Position numbers and translations under genes: made by a program
Shown: in pieces, positions 1 to 12,219 of the stretch
How the letters are laid out: every line of letters starts with the position of its first letter
Numbering within the stretch: position 1 is the first letter of the stretch
Source of the DNA: Parietaria judaica
Taxonomy: Eukaryota; Streptophyta; Magnoliopsida; Rosales; Urticaceae
Direction of reading: 5' to 3'
Assembly (NCBI GenBank): GCA_954871525.1
Contig: OX940866.1
Span: 15,957,001 to 16,021,000 of the forward strand
DNA length: 64,000 nucleotides
The notes under the pieces: model-generated
What the model was told of the DNA's origin: nothing
Databases searched by the model: none
What the model saw: only the letters and a program-made list of their open reading frames with translations

Positions 1-319
1 CAAATATCTGGTAGGCAGCCTTAAACAATTTACGTTGTGTTGTGCAAAAAAGCAAGACAACTCTTAGCAACCCGGGACAACAACTCCAGACTTACGTTAC
101 AGTACATTACACGTGATTACTCCTGCTAATTAGGTATAACAATGTGTAAAAGTTAACTAAGTGTTTGATCTTTTCAAATGTGATGGAACAGATTCATCAT
201 AAGCGTGTATATGACACCATGGTCGTTGGCGGATGATAGCAAAAACGGAGTGCGAAATGTTTGGGTGTGAACCCTAAAATGAACGAGAAACGATCAAATA
301 ACAGTGTCATGTAAAATGA
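1..319. other. 3' flank of the small plastid membrane protein gene
   Basis: AT-rich sequence downstream, on the minus strand, of the stop codon at 320-322. It should contain the 3' UTR of that gene. I see no open frame, RNA gene or repeat in it. Confidence 0.5.
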
Positions 320-1399
320 TTATCTCACTTTTTCTGCAATGCTCTTGAGCTCCTCTGCTGTTACTTGGTCTCTTCCTTTCTGAAACAGTTCATCAATGGA
401 CCTGCACATTGTCGCATTCTTGTTCACCTGACCAAAACCGAATTTCCATGAATATACATTATGACCAAACTTAAGAGTCGACAGTATTAGGATTTCGAAC
501 TAAATCAGAAAACCTAAATGGCGGTAACGAAAATAAAAATGACACAAAGAATTATTGTGGCTTGCCTCCTAGAGTAGGAGATACGTCCTAATATGCAAGA
601 ACGACCTCGCTAGTAACATATGAAATACCTAAAATACCCTCGCTAGCAACCCACCAATAACATATGAAATACCTAAAATACCCTTCCAATCCCGGGAAGG
701 GGGTGTTCCACTCCCTTCCAAGTTCCAGCCCCACGTCAATAAGCTTGACTGCTCTGCGTCGAGACTCATAGCGATTCCGGTGGATTAAGCTACACAACTA
801 GACATATGTATTACAAATTGCAGAGCAGACTGGACAAGCTGAGAGTAAATCCTTGTCCTTCAATCTTAAACTACAAGGTTTGGCTTAAATCCATCGATCA
901 ATGGTGGAAACAAACCTAGAATCCATTTGAAACGCAAGAATCGAGAGGTCCGTACCAGTCTCTTGCGCTTGGCTCTGGGAGAAGTGAGCTTCTTCACCGT
1001 CTTGACGAAAGCAATGACGAAGGTGATCCCAGCATAAGCCAGCGGCAGAGCGAGAAGCCACGGAAGCTTGCTCGAGCCGACTCTGGGCCCGGGAAGGGCC
1101 TGAGTCACGGTGCCGGTGAACTCCACCATGTCCAGAGCTTTCTCCTGAATCCACGGCAAGTCCTCTTCGACCTCCTCGATCTCCTCCTCCTCCTTCTCGG
1201 CCTCCACGCTCTTGCCGCCACTTGCATCGGAGGAGCTTCGCTTCGCGGCGGCGAAGACGAGGCGAGCGCGGGAGGCGAGACTCAGCGGCGAAGAGGAAGG
1301 AGGGAAGGGGAGGCGAGTGAGCGTGAGCGTGGGGCGAATGCGGGGAAGGAGTTGGGAAGCGAAAGAGCAAGAATAGCGACCTGTGGAAGATAACGCCAT
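320..1399 (-). CDS. Small chloroplast membrane protein, two exons (inner-envelope protein At1g42960-like)
   Basis: Exon 1 is 1399-956 and exon 2 is 427-320, joined in phase 0 across a 528-bp GT-AG intron. The predicted protein is 183 aa. Residues 1 to about 50 are rich in Ser, Arg and Pro with few acids, like a plastid transit peptide. Residues about 63-80 are a Glu-rich stretch. One hydrophobic segment follows at about 112-134, then a Lys/Arg-rich patch (KRKRL at the splice). Exon 2 adds a short helical tail (IDELFQKGRDQVTAEELKSI) found in small plant plastid membrane proteins. From memory this resembles the Arabidopsis protein annotated as localised to the chloroplast inner membrane; no biochemical role is known to me. 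The ATG at 1399 gives the transit peptide. The 5' UTR has a short CT run at about 1413-1430. The gene looks intact. Plastid location is inferred from composition. Confidence 0.75.
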
Positions 1400-2585
1400 T
1401 GTTGCCTGGTTCGTCTCTCTCTCTCTCTCGGCTGGAGAGAAGAACTACGAGAGCCAAAGTCTATGGATTATCGTTCGGATGCGTTGGTACCGGCATAAGT
1501 TCCAAATGTTTTGACGTTTGCATCATATAAACTTTTTCTTTTTCACCATAGAAGTTCATAATATTCATTATTTTACTACTCCTCTCCTCTTTGGTATAGA
1601 GTTAAAAGCGGTAACACTTATTCTCGCACTTCCTATAGATTTCTACCGTTACCATGGTGCTAGGAATTTCGATCAAATTTCCAAAATCAGAAAACTAAAA
1701 TAGCAAATGAAATTGAAAATTTGATTATAAAATTGTAGTGGTTCACTCTCAGTGTAGGACATACGTCCACTTGCCGCTTGTAAATCTCGATCCATTATTA
1801 ATATCACAATCAATCTCTCTATGTGTGTCACTGTCTGGTACAAAGCACACTAATAACAAGTGCAAGTCTTATAAGCGAAAAATAACCTAAGATAAAATAA
1901 CTAATGTAAAAGTACTTTGACTGCGCTCCATCGGGTCTCGGTAACATTTCCGTTTAGATTAGACTTCACAATCAACATACGGAGCGTTCATTTTTAGCAA
2001 TAAGAATCATCAAGAATGCCAGGCTTACATAATGGAAGACGAGTTCTCATCTGATAGTTATTTAAGTGTGTACATTTTTAGAAAAATCACTATGTAATTT
2101 AGCGTCGATTCCATTGTTGATGACATTTGTGATATGGAGGAAAGTCGTTGTTTATTTTGACGTTTAGGTTCGTGCGCTCACCTGATTGGTTCATGTATTT
2201 CTTCTTTCGTTTCTTTTGGTATTTGCTTTTTTTATTATTATTATTATCGTATGTCTTTATATAATATGGACTACCCCAGCGGGATCGTGTCTAAGATTTT
2301 CGGGGCTCAAGGCGAGAAGACATTTTAAGACCTTTGCAGAAATTGCAAAAATAAATTTCGATGCAAAAGTATATAAGATACTTATGTAATTATAAATTAC
2401 TTATTCAAATATTACGCGTCTACCGCTTTTAGAAGAAAAAATACTTATTAAATATGTATAATCGAATTTTTCGATCATTCTTATTAATAGACAATATTGC
2501 TAAACTCTTAATTTAAAGTGATTTGGAAGTTCTTAAATTGAATTTTTTTAATCCCTCGATCTAATATCGATTGACATATTATTAT
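1400..2585. other. Intergenic, AT-rich
   Basis: Sequence upstream of the minus-strand plastid protein gene. The first about 100 bases should hold its promoter and 5' UTR. Only short chance ORFs are present. I see no recognisable gene or repeat boundary. Confidence 0.4.
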
Positions 2586-2760
2586 GGGAAAATTACGGTA
2601 AAAATATCCAAGTTTTGGTCAACGTGCCTCCCGTGTACCCAACCTTTAAAATTGGCGGCAAAAATACCCAACGTGCGTTGACCGTGACTTTGGCATGAAA
2701 ACGTTAATTTTCCGTTAACATCAGCCATGTGGCCGTTAACGCCAAAAATACCCAAACTTT
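2586..2760. repeat. Possible terminal segment of a DNA transposon
   Basis: The stretch begins GGGAAAATTACGG and repeats the theme 'aaaaatacccaa' three times (about 2600, 2660, 2742), interleaved with GTCAACG and CCGTTAAC words. This is typical of terminal regions of plant MULE-type elements. A loosely similar sequence in inverse orientation lies at about 4180-4215, so 2.59-4.23 kb could be one decayed non-autonomous element. No target-site duplication was found, so this is tentative. Confidence 0.3.
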
Positions 2761-3569
2761 TTTATTTTGAAAAAAAATTAATTTTTAATTTTATATTTTT
2801 TTTTTCTTTACTTGAATTCCAAATACATGGAATAACACAAAAGTTAGTAAAAACATCAATTGATTTCTTAATGTGGTTGTATAAGCTACATTTGCTAATA
2901 AAAATCTTATTATTATGAGAAATTTTAAACATAGCATTACACAAAAGTCGATCATGATATCAATTATCAATTGTATATTAATTTGCTTCGAGAAGCTAAT
3001 TTCCGACTAAACCTAATCATGAATAAAAACAATTACATAGTTAATTTAAGGTTGACAGTCAAACTTTAAACAAAAACCTAATCATATTGTTTTTGTTACA
3101 TTTGACTATCTAAATATACAGCATGACATCTCAAAGAAATATTATATAATATGTATATACGATCCAACTTTATAATCAAAGAAATCATGATTCGAGTGGC
3201 TGATCCAATTATGATTTATGTATATATTTATTATCAAATGAAAAATCAAACTATTTTTATACTATTTCTAATCCTAAACTCACTCTGATGTTGTATTACT
3301 CTAAGCCTCTAACTATATTCCGTAACACCTTTCTTTTTATATCGATAACGTTAGAACTGTCAAAATTTATTATATTATCGAATTATTAATTTAGAAAATA
3401 TTAGTAATATAATTATTATAATTAGAAGAAAAATTTGTACATATATGTCAAGAATATTATAATCACAATATATAGTTTGAAGACGATATTATTAAAATAC
3501 AGCTTGTTTATGCAATGATATAATTGTAGCGACAATCACTTTGAACAATTCTTGTTACATCACGAAAGT
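2761..3569. other. AT-rich intergenic or decayed repeat
   Basis: Very AT-rich sequence with no credible ORF. It may be the interior of a non-autonomous DNA element ending near 4,232. Nothing else is supported. Confidence 0.3.
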
Positions 3570-4076
3570 ACAAACACCAAACCTTCTTAATGTTGTATGG
3601 AGCTAAGTTTTGAAGTTGAACGAGACATAAATATATATATATATAAATAACTTAATAATCATATTTTAAAAATACTATATAATTAGTTAATTAATGTGAT
3701 TTGTTTTTAAATAAGATTATTTCATAACTACTTATGTAATGTTGTATATTTATAGTGATTTCATAATTATATATGTAATACTATTATTTTTATATAGCTT
3801 ATTAATTTATCTATCAGCAACTGGGACATACATACTTTGAAAAAAAATTATTATCTTATGAATTTAGCGAATAATTGATTTAGTTAGTTTGGCCGGAACC
3901 GGGACCGGATAAAATTATAATTAAATTGAGGTTGTTAATTTATCGAGGTTTTACTGTATGTACGAATCTATATGTATAATCTTATAAATATAAAATTTGT
4001 TGAAGGTCCAGGCCGAAATATGCATTACTTTAAATTTGTCTAATTGCCCATCATACTACGTGATATTTGACCAACA

Positions 4077-4122
<46 letters not shown>

Positions 4123-4232
4123 TTGACAAAAAATTTGTGTCCCTCAGTTTTGTCAAATTTAAATACTTTTGCCGCCCATTGGTCAAAGTTTTGATACTTA
4201 TACCACCAATAACTCTTTCGCTAGTTATACAA
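3570..4232. repeat. Left copy of a direct repeat of about 665 bp bracketing the TE nest
   Basis: It starts acaaacaccaaacc and ends ctagttatacaa. The same sequence occurs in the same orientation at 45,017-45,693 with scattered substitutions and a changed simple-repeat tract. It includes a segment 'ggttgttaatttatcgagg' (about 3925-3945) like ends of some plant DNA transposons. It is either a segmental duplication or two members of one element family. Confidence 0.8.
4079..4119. repeat. (TA)n microsatellite
   Basis: About 20 uninterrupted TA units inside the left direct-repeat copy. In the right copy the tract is replaced by A-rich sequence at about 45,558-45,590. Confidence 0.95.
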
Positions 4233-4745
4233 GGGCAAATCACAGGAATGACCTTATTTGGGATTTGGTAGAGGTTTCTACCATCGGTACTGTTCACTTT
4301 ATCAATCTATACTCTTCATTAAACGAAGTGGGCCCGCAAGTGAGGTTAAAGTAAATTTCTCTCTCCTCTTATTTTATTATATCTTTTTTCTCATTTCTCT
4401 TTCTCATTCCTCTTATTTTATTATATTTTTTGCGCGCTTTTATTTCTCTCTCCTCTTATTATATTAATTTTTCTTCGTGCTTTTCTTCTCTCTCTTCGTT
4501 TTTTATTATTATTTTTCCCGCGATGTTCGTCTACTCGCCTTCTTCTCCGACTGACCAGTAGTAGAAGCCTTAAGCTCCTCTTCTCTCTTCGACGATTCGC
4601 TGTTTTTTTTTCTTTATCTCCTACGCTGCCCACACAACGTTCGGCTCCCGTTCTTTTGCATTATTTAGCATCAAATTTCACATTGAACGGTTAGTTGAAA
4701 CTTGAAACTTTCATATTTATTATTATTCTCTGGGTAAAAATGCTA

Positions 4746-5045
4746 TAGCGGTACACCTTGTATATTAGCGGTAAATTATACTTACAGAACTTTAGCTCAA
4801 TATTCCATATATTATTTCATTATAACAGCTATAAGACATTATTATAACGTAGCGGTAGGATGTATCGTGATAATAATTAATATAGCGGTATCGTACAATG
4901 TTACGGTATTACAGAATTTAAGCTCAATATTACACAATATTGTTTCATTATAACCGCTATATGACATTGTGTATAACTTAGCGGTAAGATGTATCGTGAT
5001 ACTAATTATTATAGCGGTATCGTATAATGTTACGGTATTTGAATT
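4746..5045. repeat. Two-unit 129-bp subterminal tandem repeat with TAGCGGTA motifs
   Basis: A unit containing TAGCGGTA followed about 33 bp later by TAGCGGTATCG occurs at 4850/4883 and again at 4979/5012, offset by exactly 129 bp. Two further motif copies lie at 4746 and 4766. This resembles the subterminal repeats that transposases bind in some DNA transposons. Confidence 0.75.
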
Positions 5046-5502
5046 TCAGGTTTGAGTCCTTTCCATTTTCTTGATGTCTCCGCTCTTAGTGAGCATCAAT
5101 TGTGGATGAAAGTGGATATACGATGCTTATATGTGGTAGTGGGTTGGAGACCGAGACACGAGAACTTGTATTCAGGTTGAAACGTCTACATTGAATGGAT
5201 ATGCTGATTTGAAAGAGCTTCTATACGTGCCTTTCAACATTTCAATGCAATATGATTTGAAGGTAACTTATAAACCTTCTGACAGTAGCCAGCCGCTAGC
5301 CCTTGGAAACGATACAAACCTGACATCATATCTGTGGGAAGCCAATGGGTCGGCGTGGTTGGATCAATTATACATCGGTCTACTGGCAAAGGAAGGTCAT
5401 GAAATTGAAAGAGAACGGGTCGTTCAATCCGGTGCGCCTGCTGAATGTGTACCGGCCGCCCGGGAAAATGCAATTGAATCCAGCAAGCCAGATGAGCCAC
5501 AA

Positions 5503-5670
5503 GATCACCCGATTGATATGCGAGAAGATCGCTCGACTGATATGCGAGAAGATCCCCCGACTGATATGCAAGAAGATCGCCCAACTGATGTGCCAGATTA
5601 TCATCCCACTGATACGCCAGAAGATCACCCGACTGATATGGGAGAAGATCACAAGACCTATATGTCATAA
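5503..5670 (+). repeat. 24-bp coding minisatellite in the transposase N-terminus
   Basis: Seven head-to-tail 24-bp units encode variants of an eight-residue acidic repeat (DHPTDMxE type). The last unit contains the stop codon at 5668-5670. Units diverge by several bases each. Confidence 0.9.
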
Positions 5671-6655
5671 GCTAACTGTAATGATGAAGATGTGATATTG
5701 TCACAATTCAGAGGGATGTCAAATTATTTTGTGGCACCAAGTTCGTGTGGTCTGAGCATTGATGAAGAACAACTCCGGGCATTTGGTTTTCATGACGGTA
5801 TGAATCTTGAACTTGGTCAGTAGTTTTCATCAAAGTCGGAATTGAAAAAATTTCTGGCTGAGGGTGCTTTCCAGGGATCATTCGAGTTGAGGTCAGTAAA
5901 GTATAAAAAAACATTATACCCGGTCAGATGCCTAAATTGGAAATGCACGTGGAGGATACGTGCACCGCAGATAAAGAATTGTAACACGTTCACTGTACGG
6001 AGATATGAAAACATCCACACTTGTTCCGCTGGCAGCCGAAAATATGGACATCGACAGGCCACTTCGTCGTATCTCGCCATCCTGATCTCTAATTCATTCC
6101 ATGGCTTGAAACTACTACCACACGCGGAATTGATTCAACATTTTCTGTCAAATAAGGGTATCAAGGTCAGTTCCTGGAAGGCTTTGCGTGCGAGGGGTAC
6201 CGCCATTAACAAGATGAAAGGTACCCCGACTCAGAATTACGAGATATTACCGGATTATTTTTTTATGGTTGAAAAAGAAAACCCTGGTTCCCGTACCGCA
6301 ATTAAAATTACCGAGAAAGGTTTTTTTGTACTGTTTAATGGCATTATACGCGTCGGTTATAGGAATCAAAATTTTGAGGAAGGTTATTTGTCTTGACGCA
6401 TGTCACTTGTATAGGGAGTACGTAGGTGTATTACTCGTAGCAACCGCTATGGATGGCGATGATCATATTTATCCGCTTGCTTTCGGTATTACAGACGTGG
6501 ATAACCATTTAGCGTTGGTATGGTTTTTAGAACGCCTCAACGAATCAGTCCCAGATGAGGAAGACTCTGTGTTCTTATTAGATAGAGGGGGATCCATCAT
6601 TCATGGTATACGTACAGTGTATCCGAAAGCATATCAGGATATTGTAATTATCACA

Positions 6656-6800
6656 TCATCACGATCCCGATGAAGAAATTGGCGTATCAAAGGATCCCAA
6701 TCCCGATGAAGAAACTGACGGCGTATCAAGGGATCCCAATCCCGATGAAGAAACTGCCAGCATATCAACGGATCCCGATCCCGATGAAGAAATCAAGAAA
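6656..6800 (+). repeat. 39-bp acidic coding tandem repeat
   Basis: Units start at 6693, 6732 and 6771 (gatccc...gatgaagaa) with a partial unit before them. They encode DPNPDEE-type acidic repeats at the point where the MULE catalytic core breaks off. Confidence 0.85.
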
Positions 6801-8450
6801 AATAAAAAAGGGCTAATGGGCCATTATTGGGAAATGGTACGATCATATAAAGAGGAGGACTTTGAGAAAATATGAGATGTATTAAAGAGTAAGTTTCCAC
6901 TTGCTGCGCAATATCTCGTTCAACAAGTTGGGAGAAGATCGAATTGGCCAAGAGTGTACTTCAGGGGGGAAAAGGTATGACATACTAACTTCAAACAATG
7001 TTGAGCGCATTAATAGTGTTCTAAAAGTAGCTAGAGGTTACCCTATTGTTGGCATTTTAGATGAATGTCTTGGGAATGTATCTTAGTATATAAGTAGATA
7101 CCATGACGCGAGTACTAAATGTATTAGAGAATCGTCCTCTCCAGTCACTCCGTGGATTCGAGCAAAGATAAAGAAGAACAAGATCAAATCTAAGACGACG
7201 ACGGCCGATAACTTAAACGATGACAAGTGGGAAGTGACGACGAGTGGAACAGAGTTAGGAAGCCACCCAAAAGAGGTTGTGGTGATCGGTAGAAAAACGT
7301 GCACGTGCTTACATTGGCAGACTACAGAATACCCATGTTTGCATGCCGTCTCGGCAATCTCCATTGCTGGGTTAAATCCTAAGAATTTCTGTGGGAAATT
7401 CTTGAGTTTGGACAACTGGTCTAAAGCACATTCTATTGCTGTAAAACCTATCCCGCTACATGAAGATTGGGAAGTACCTTCTCAAGTCCGTCAAGTCTTT
7501 GGGAAGATTAGACCGCCGGAGGTACAACCTTGCAAAAAAGGACGAAAGAGGACAAGAAGATTTCTATCATTTGGGGAGAGCGGAAGGAAATATACCAAGT
7601 ACTGTACAAATTGCTTGTGCGATGGACATTATGCTTCAACGTGTACTATGTGAACTTCCTCTTTTTTTGTATGAACCATGAATTTGCATTAAGTTAATTT
7701 GTGAACTATGCTACAACGTGTACTATGCACAAAAATATGTGAACCTCATCTTCATTTTTTTATGATGGATTCCTAAAATAGCGGTAAGATAATAACTATA
7801 TAGCGGTAAGATAATTGGTATTGATAGAGCTATAGAAATTTGGACCATGGGGAGTGCCGAAGTGCTGAACTTATCGTGAATGGTTTCAAAAGGAAGGAAT
7901 CTGCAAAAAAGTATAGCGGTATTCATTGCAAGCTTGAATCCTGAAAAAATCTCCACAAGAATCTGCAAAAAGAAGGAATCATATGAGAATACTGAAAAGA
8001 AACGTCAGAATACTTAAAAGAAGCGTGAGAATACTTCCGAAGACAGATTCGATCCCAAAAGACCAAGCGTTCTCTCCGCCATACTGTAGAAAATGATTGT
8101 GAATGGCTAAAATACTCTCGGATATTAGAACTGTATAACTTGACTCATGTTTGTTGCGTTTATTGTAAGTAGGTGGTCTTAATAAGTTGGTGGTTCGTCT
8201 TTATTCACTGACAGGTGTTATTAAGTTGGTGGTATTAATTACTGGCTTGTCTTCCCCGATTGGTATTAAATTCTGGTTTGACACTTTCCCGCGTGCTTTA
8301 ATACTTGTTTAAATACTTGTTTTACCGCTACGTGATGATTTAATATATTGTATAATTTAAAGATTTTTCTGTTTAATCAAATATAATCGAATTAAACTGA
8401 AGACCGCTATTAAACAACCTCTAGCGGGAGTACTATATTTGCTAGCGGCG

Positions 8451-9815
8451 GAGAGCATCAATTATAGATGTGTTGATTAGAAAAATGTTTGAATGCTACG
8501 TGTTCATTTAATAAGAAATCTCCAAAGTAAACTAATAACCGCATTTAAGAAACCTATAACGGTACAAGGTCATACAAAAAAAGGTTCCATATACAGACAC
8601 GTGCCATGAGATATTAAGATCTCAAACAAACACATCCAAACTAAAAGATAAAAAAAGGTATAAAGGAACATGACATGAGATATTAAGATATCATACAAAC
8701 ACATCCAAACTAAAAGATGCAACTGACGCATGCAACAAATTGTGTCCGTACACTCTCGCCGGAGTTTGTCTCACCATCATCTCTCCTTGCCTACGATGTT
8801 GATTAATGAAACACTTCTCCATGACATAACTGTCGTTGTAAATTATAAATTCTCGATCAGTTTGACAAAGCTGCACAAACTCTTCCTCGTTATTTATAAC
8901 CACCCCTCTTCCGAGTATGACGAGATATTTTACATTTTTACTCGCAGAGCCCTTGTAGCCGATGAGATAGAACTTTATCCCGACAAAGAGCTTCGGGGCC
9001 AACATTATTGTTTGATTCTCAAAAATACTATACGAGGAGTGTAAAAGTGTACACTATATTTGGTGAAAACTTACATTGTTGAAAGCGTTGAGCCGACCTA
9101 ATTTTGGACCATTTCGCGCCCCTAAAATGTCGACGGTGATCTCAAAAGGAGTTTCATCAATAAGTGAGTTAGCTTCAGTGCATGTTTTAATCCCTACACA
9201 CATAAAATTGTACGTTTAATGCATGCTTTTATCCCTACACACATAAAGTTCACAAGATTTACGTACAGTTGATGTTGAGAATCCATGTTCCGTTCAAGAT
9301 TGACATAAGAAAATCTTGACTCCGTGCGCAACTACTGCAATTTTTTGGCCCCACAATTAAATGTGCACATTTTCGTCCCAGTCAATGGAGTACTTATACC
9401 GGTGAGAATTCGCAAATCACGACAAGAGCAACTGCAAAACGAACAAGTAAAAAATATAAGCATCTTAGCATTATTATATGATAAATCACTAAAAACATGA
9501 AGATAACGACCTTAGATTGTGTATTCAATACAGAATAACAAAGTTGCACTCGTCGTGGATTTTGAGCCATTTTGGTATTGTCTGACTACTGGTTATCCTT
9601 GCCAAATGCGGTTGTAATTGTGGATTGGTATGAAATCTGGTTTCAATGTAACCGCATCCTGCAGTAACCGCTTCCCAATGGTATTTATTAGTATTGCTTC
9701 GTAACCACGTTTTGAAGAGTTTAGGTTTAAAAAGAATAAATTCGTAACCGCTTACCGATGAACTTAATAATCTAAACCGCTACTCCGTAAACCGAAGCGG
9801 TAGTGATTAGTGACC
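8451..9815. other. Region between MULE and 630-bp repeat field
   Basis: AT-rich sequence with scattered AGCGGTA/TACCGCT-like words (9598-9800). A 37-bp word is duplicated at about 8610 and 8670 (gagatattaagat). One possible protein fragment is listed separately. No terminal repeats were identified. Confidence 0.35.
8691..9005 (-). CDS. Possible captured coding fragment, weakly BRCT-like
   Basis: A 104-codon open frame. The first half has a pattern like a BRCT repeat: a phenylalanine/tyrosine-rich strand, then Gly, a Lys, and VKYLVILGRGVV followed by EEFVQLCQ. No ATG context, intron or partner domain supports a real gene. It lies in TE sequence carrying the MULE-like motif, so a transduplicated fragment is plausible. 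The frame may equally be chance. Confidence 0.2.
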   Translation of the reverse strand: MLAPKLFVGIKFYLIGYKGSASKNVKYLVILGRGVVINNEEEFVQLCQTDREFIIYNDSYVMEKCFINQHRRQGEMMVRQTPARVYGHNLLHASVASFSLDVFV

Positions 9816-10570
9816 ACCGCTAGGATAAAACCTAGTGATAAATGCTATGGTTCAAATGTTCTCAGATAACTGTAACAGGATACTCGTCCCCCCCATTTTC
9901 CCCTAAGCGTCTATAAATAGAACAATCCCTAACCTTAAACAATAGAATTATATCCATCATTTCTCTCTCCATGATAATATTGTATCAATGCACCGCCGAA
10001 AAGTTTGTCAGCAATCTTCTATGCCACCGTGCATTCATATAATATTAACAATGAGGTGCAAGATAATCTTGTTACCGTGCTTCTTCTTTCTTCAATTCAG
10101 GTTATGAATACATGCACAGTATGATTTCTTCCTGATATTACGGACGAAATGAAACAACATGTATTAGAAACCCGCAATAAAGAAGAAGAATAAGCGATTT
10201 CCTGACGCCACATTAAGGACGGGGATCATAGCGGTATAAGCGGAAGCGGCAAGTTCTTGTGCAAGATTAATCTTTTGTTTCTTAGAAGGCTTGTTTTTAT
10301 GTTCATAATCCTTGATGCAGTTCTTATTTAAGTTTGGTTTTGTACGTTTTCTTCCCGCTATTATGTAATATTTAACAGTAGTCAATATTACTACCTGTGT
10401 GTTGTAGTACCGAATAATACGAGTATTACCTATTTATTGGTGTATTACCTTTTTCAGTTGAAATAACTACGATTTTAAAAAAGTATTACCATTTTACTAG
10501 TGTATTACCATCAAAATCTTAACCTGATAGAAATACTAACCGCTAGTCAACCGTTACGTGTTTAAAGACC

Positions 10571-10594
10571 ACCGCTAGGAAAAAACCTAGCGGT
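10571..10594. repeat. Hairpin ACCGCTAGG / CCTAGCGGT, copy 1
   Basis: A perfect 9-bp inverted repeat with a 6-nt A-rich loop. Equivalent copies are at 10,955-10,978 and 12,220-12,243 (perfect) and at 9,816-9,839 and 11,589-11,612 (degenerate). Confidence 0.9.
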
Positions 10595-10954
10595 AATTTA
10601 TGTTTACCAAAATTATTTGGATTAGCGGTAATTATTATTAGTTAAATAAAGGTTATTTAAATATTTACTAGTGTATTACCTTTTTAAGTTGAAATAAGTA
10701 CAAGTTAATCGAGTGAAATATGCATCGCTTCGCATATGTGTACGAGTGATAAAGACTTGTTCTATGATCCAACAGACTTGCTAGTTCTTTTGTCATACTC
10801 ATTATGCGCCTATGATCCAACTTAATTACCATTAATTTTTACAATGAACTTATATTATACACACGAACGGTAAAATGAAATAAACTGATAGAAACACTAA
10901 CCTTCCCCGTTTCCATTCACTAACCGCTAGGTAAACGTTACATGTTTAGTGACC

Positions 10955-10978
10955 ACCGCTAGGAGAAAACCTAGCGGT
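10955..10978. repeat. Hairpin, copy 2
   Basis: Perfect 9-bp stem with loop agaaaa. It has the same place within the 630-bp unit as the next two copies. Confidence 0.9.
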
Positions 10979-11588
10979 AATAATTATTCACCAAAAGTAC
11001 TAGAATTAGTGGATGGAGAAATATATTAATGTGCCTTTATTGCATGCAGGTCGTATTAATTACTCGTCCAACTTCCCTCAAGCGTTTATGTTGGGGAGCA
11101 GTAAAGTCTTTTGTTTTAAAATAATACTTAATTCAAAGTGTTATCTTTGAGAAACCATTATAATCTTAAAATTTTCAGCCAAATAAAAAACCGCTACTGC
11201 TTAACCCGTAGCGATAGTTCTATGAGTGTCTAGCGGTGGATAAGACAATCAATTAGCGGTGATTAGTTTTGTTAGTAAAATGAAGGTTATTTATACATAT
11301 TTACTAGTGTATTACCTTTTTAAGTTGAAATAAGTACGAGTTAATCGAGTGAAATATGCATTTTTTCACATATGTAAACGAGTGATAGAGACTTATTCTA
11401 TGATCCAACAAACTTGCTAGTTCTTTTTTCAAACTCATTATCCGCCTATGATCCAACACACTTACCATTTGTTATTCCGATGAATTTAATTATGCACACA
11501 AACGGTAAAATAAAATAATCTGATAGAAACACTAACCTTCCCCGTTTCTATTCACTAACCGGTAGGTAACCGTTACATGTTTAGTGAC

Positions 11589-11612
11589 CACTGCTAGGAG
11601 AAAACCTAGCGA
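11589..11612. repeat. Hairpin, copy 3 (degenerate)
   Basis: Same position in the next unit, but both arms have drifted (actgctagg / cctagcgat), so the stem is imperfect. Confidence 0.8.
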
Positions 11613-12219
11613 TAATTTGTTCACCAAAAGTACTCGGATTAGTGGGTGGAGAAACATTTTAATGTGCCTTTATTGCATGCAGGTCATATTAATTACTCGT
11701 CCACCCCCCCAAGCGTTTATTTTGGGGAGCATTAAGGTTTTTTGATTAAAAATAATACTTAATTCAATTAGATATCTTTTTAAACCATCAGAATCTTAAA
11801 ATTTTCAGTCAAATTAAAAACCGTGACTGCGTAACCCGTAGCGGTAGTGCTATGAGTGTCTAGCTGCAGATAAGACAATCAATTAGCGGTAATTAGTTAT
11901 TTTAGTAAAATGAAGTTTATTTAAACATATTTACTAGTGTATTACCTTTTTAAGTTGAAATAAGTATGAGTTAATCGAGTGAAATATGCATTGCTTCGCA
12001 TATGTGTACGAGTGATAGAGACTTGTTCTATGATCCAACAAACTTGCTAGTTCTTTTGTCATACTCATTATCCGCCTATGATCCAACAGACTTAACATTA
12101 GTTGTTCTGATGAACTTAATTATGCACACAAACGGTAAAATGAAATAACCTGATAGAAACACTAACCTTCCCCGTTTCTATTCACTAACCGCTAGGTAAC
12201 CGTTACGTATTTAGCGACC

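Larger units (their letters stand above)
5191..7653 (+). pseudogene. MULE (MuDR-family) transposase, interrupted
   Basis: The reading moves between frames. An N-terminal part (5191-5670) is followed by stops at 5668 and 5821. A MuDR-type DNA-binding region with a Cys/His pattern lies at about 5842-6140. The MULE catalytic core, with the characteristic YPLAFGITD and a second Asp in LLDRG, follows after a frameshift near 6,360. The core is cut near 6,660 and replaced by an acidic 39-bp repeat. Transposase-like sequence resumes (YFRGKRYDILTSNNVERINS) at about 6940. A SWIM zinc finger (CTCLHW...PCLHAV) lies at about 7300-7365, and a CCHC-like knuckle (CTNCLCDGHYASTC) at about 7606-7647. The family moves elements by cut-and-paste with 9-bp target duplications. 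Several stops, at least one frameshift and the broken core make activity very unlikely. Confidence 0.8.
4233..8450 (+). mobile_element. Degenerate Mutator-like element (MULE)
   Basis: The interval holds a decayed MuDR-type transposase (5191-7653) flanked on both sides by the motif TAGCGGTA: 4746, 4766, 4850, 4883, 4979 and 5012 on the left; 7779, 7801 and 7914 on the right, then looser forms near 8325 and 8403. The left edge is placed at GGGCAAATCACAGGAATGACC, which looks like a MULE terminal inverted repeat and sits exactly at the end of the left direct-repeat copy. I could not find the matching right terminus or a 9-bp duplication, so the right edge is a guess. Confidence 0.5.

Noticed and set aside
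588..797. 69-codon minus-strand frame
   Set aside because: Lies inside the intron of the plastid protein gene and has no family features.
885..1457. 190-codon frame on the minus strand overlapping the first exon of the plastid protein gene
   Set aside because: Out-of-frame shadow with Arg-rich low complexity. The other frame has a transit peptide, a membrane segment and a spliceable second exon.
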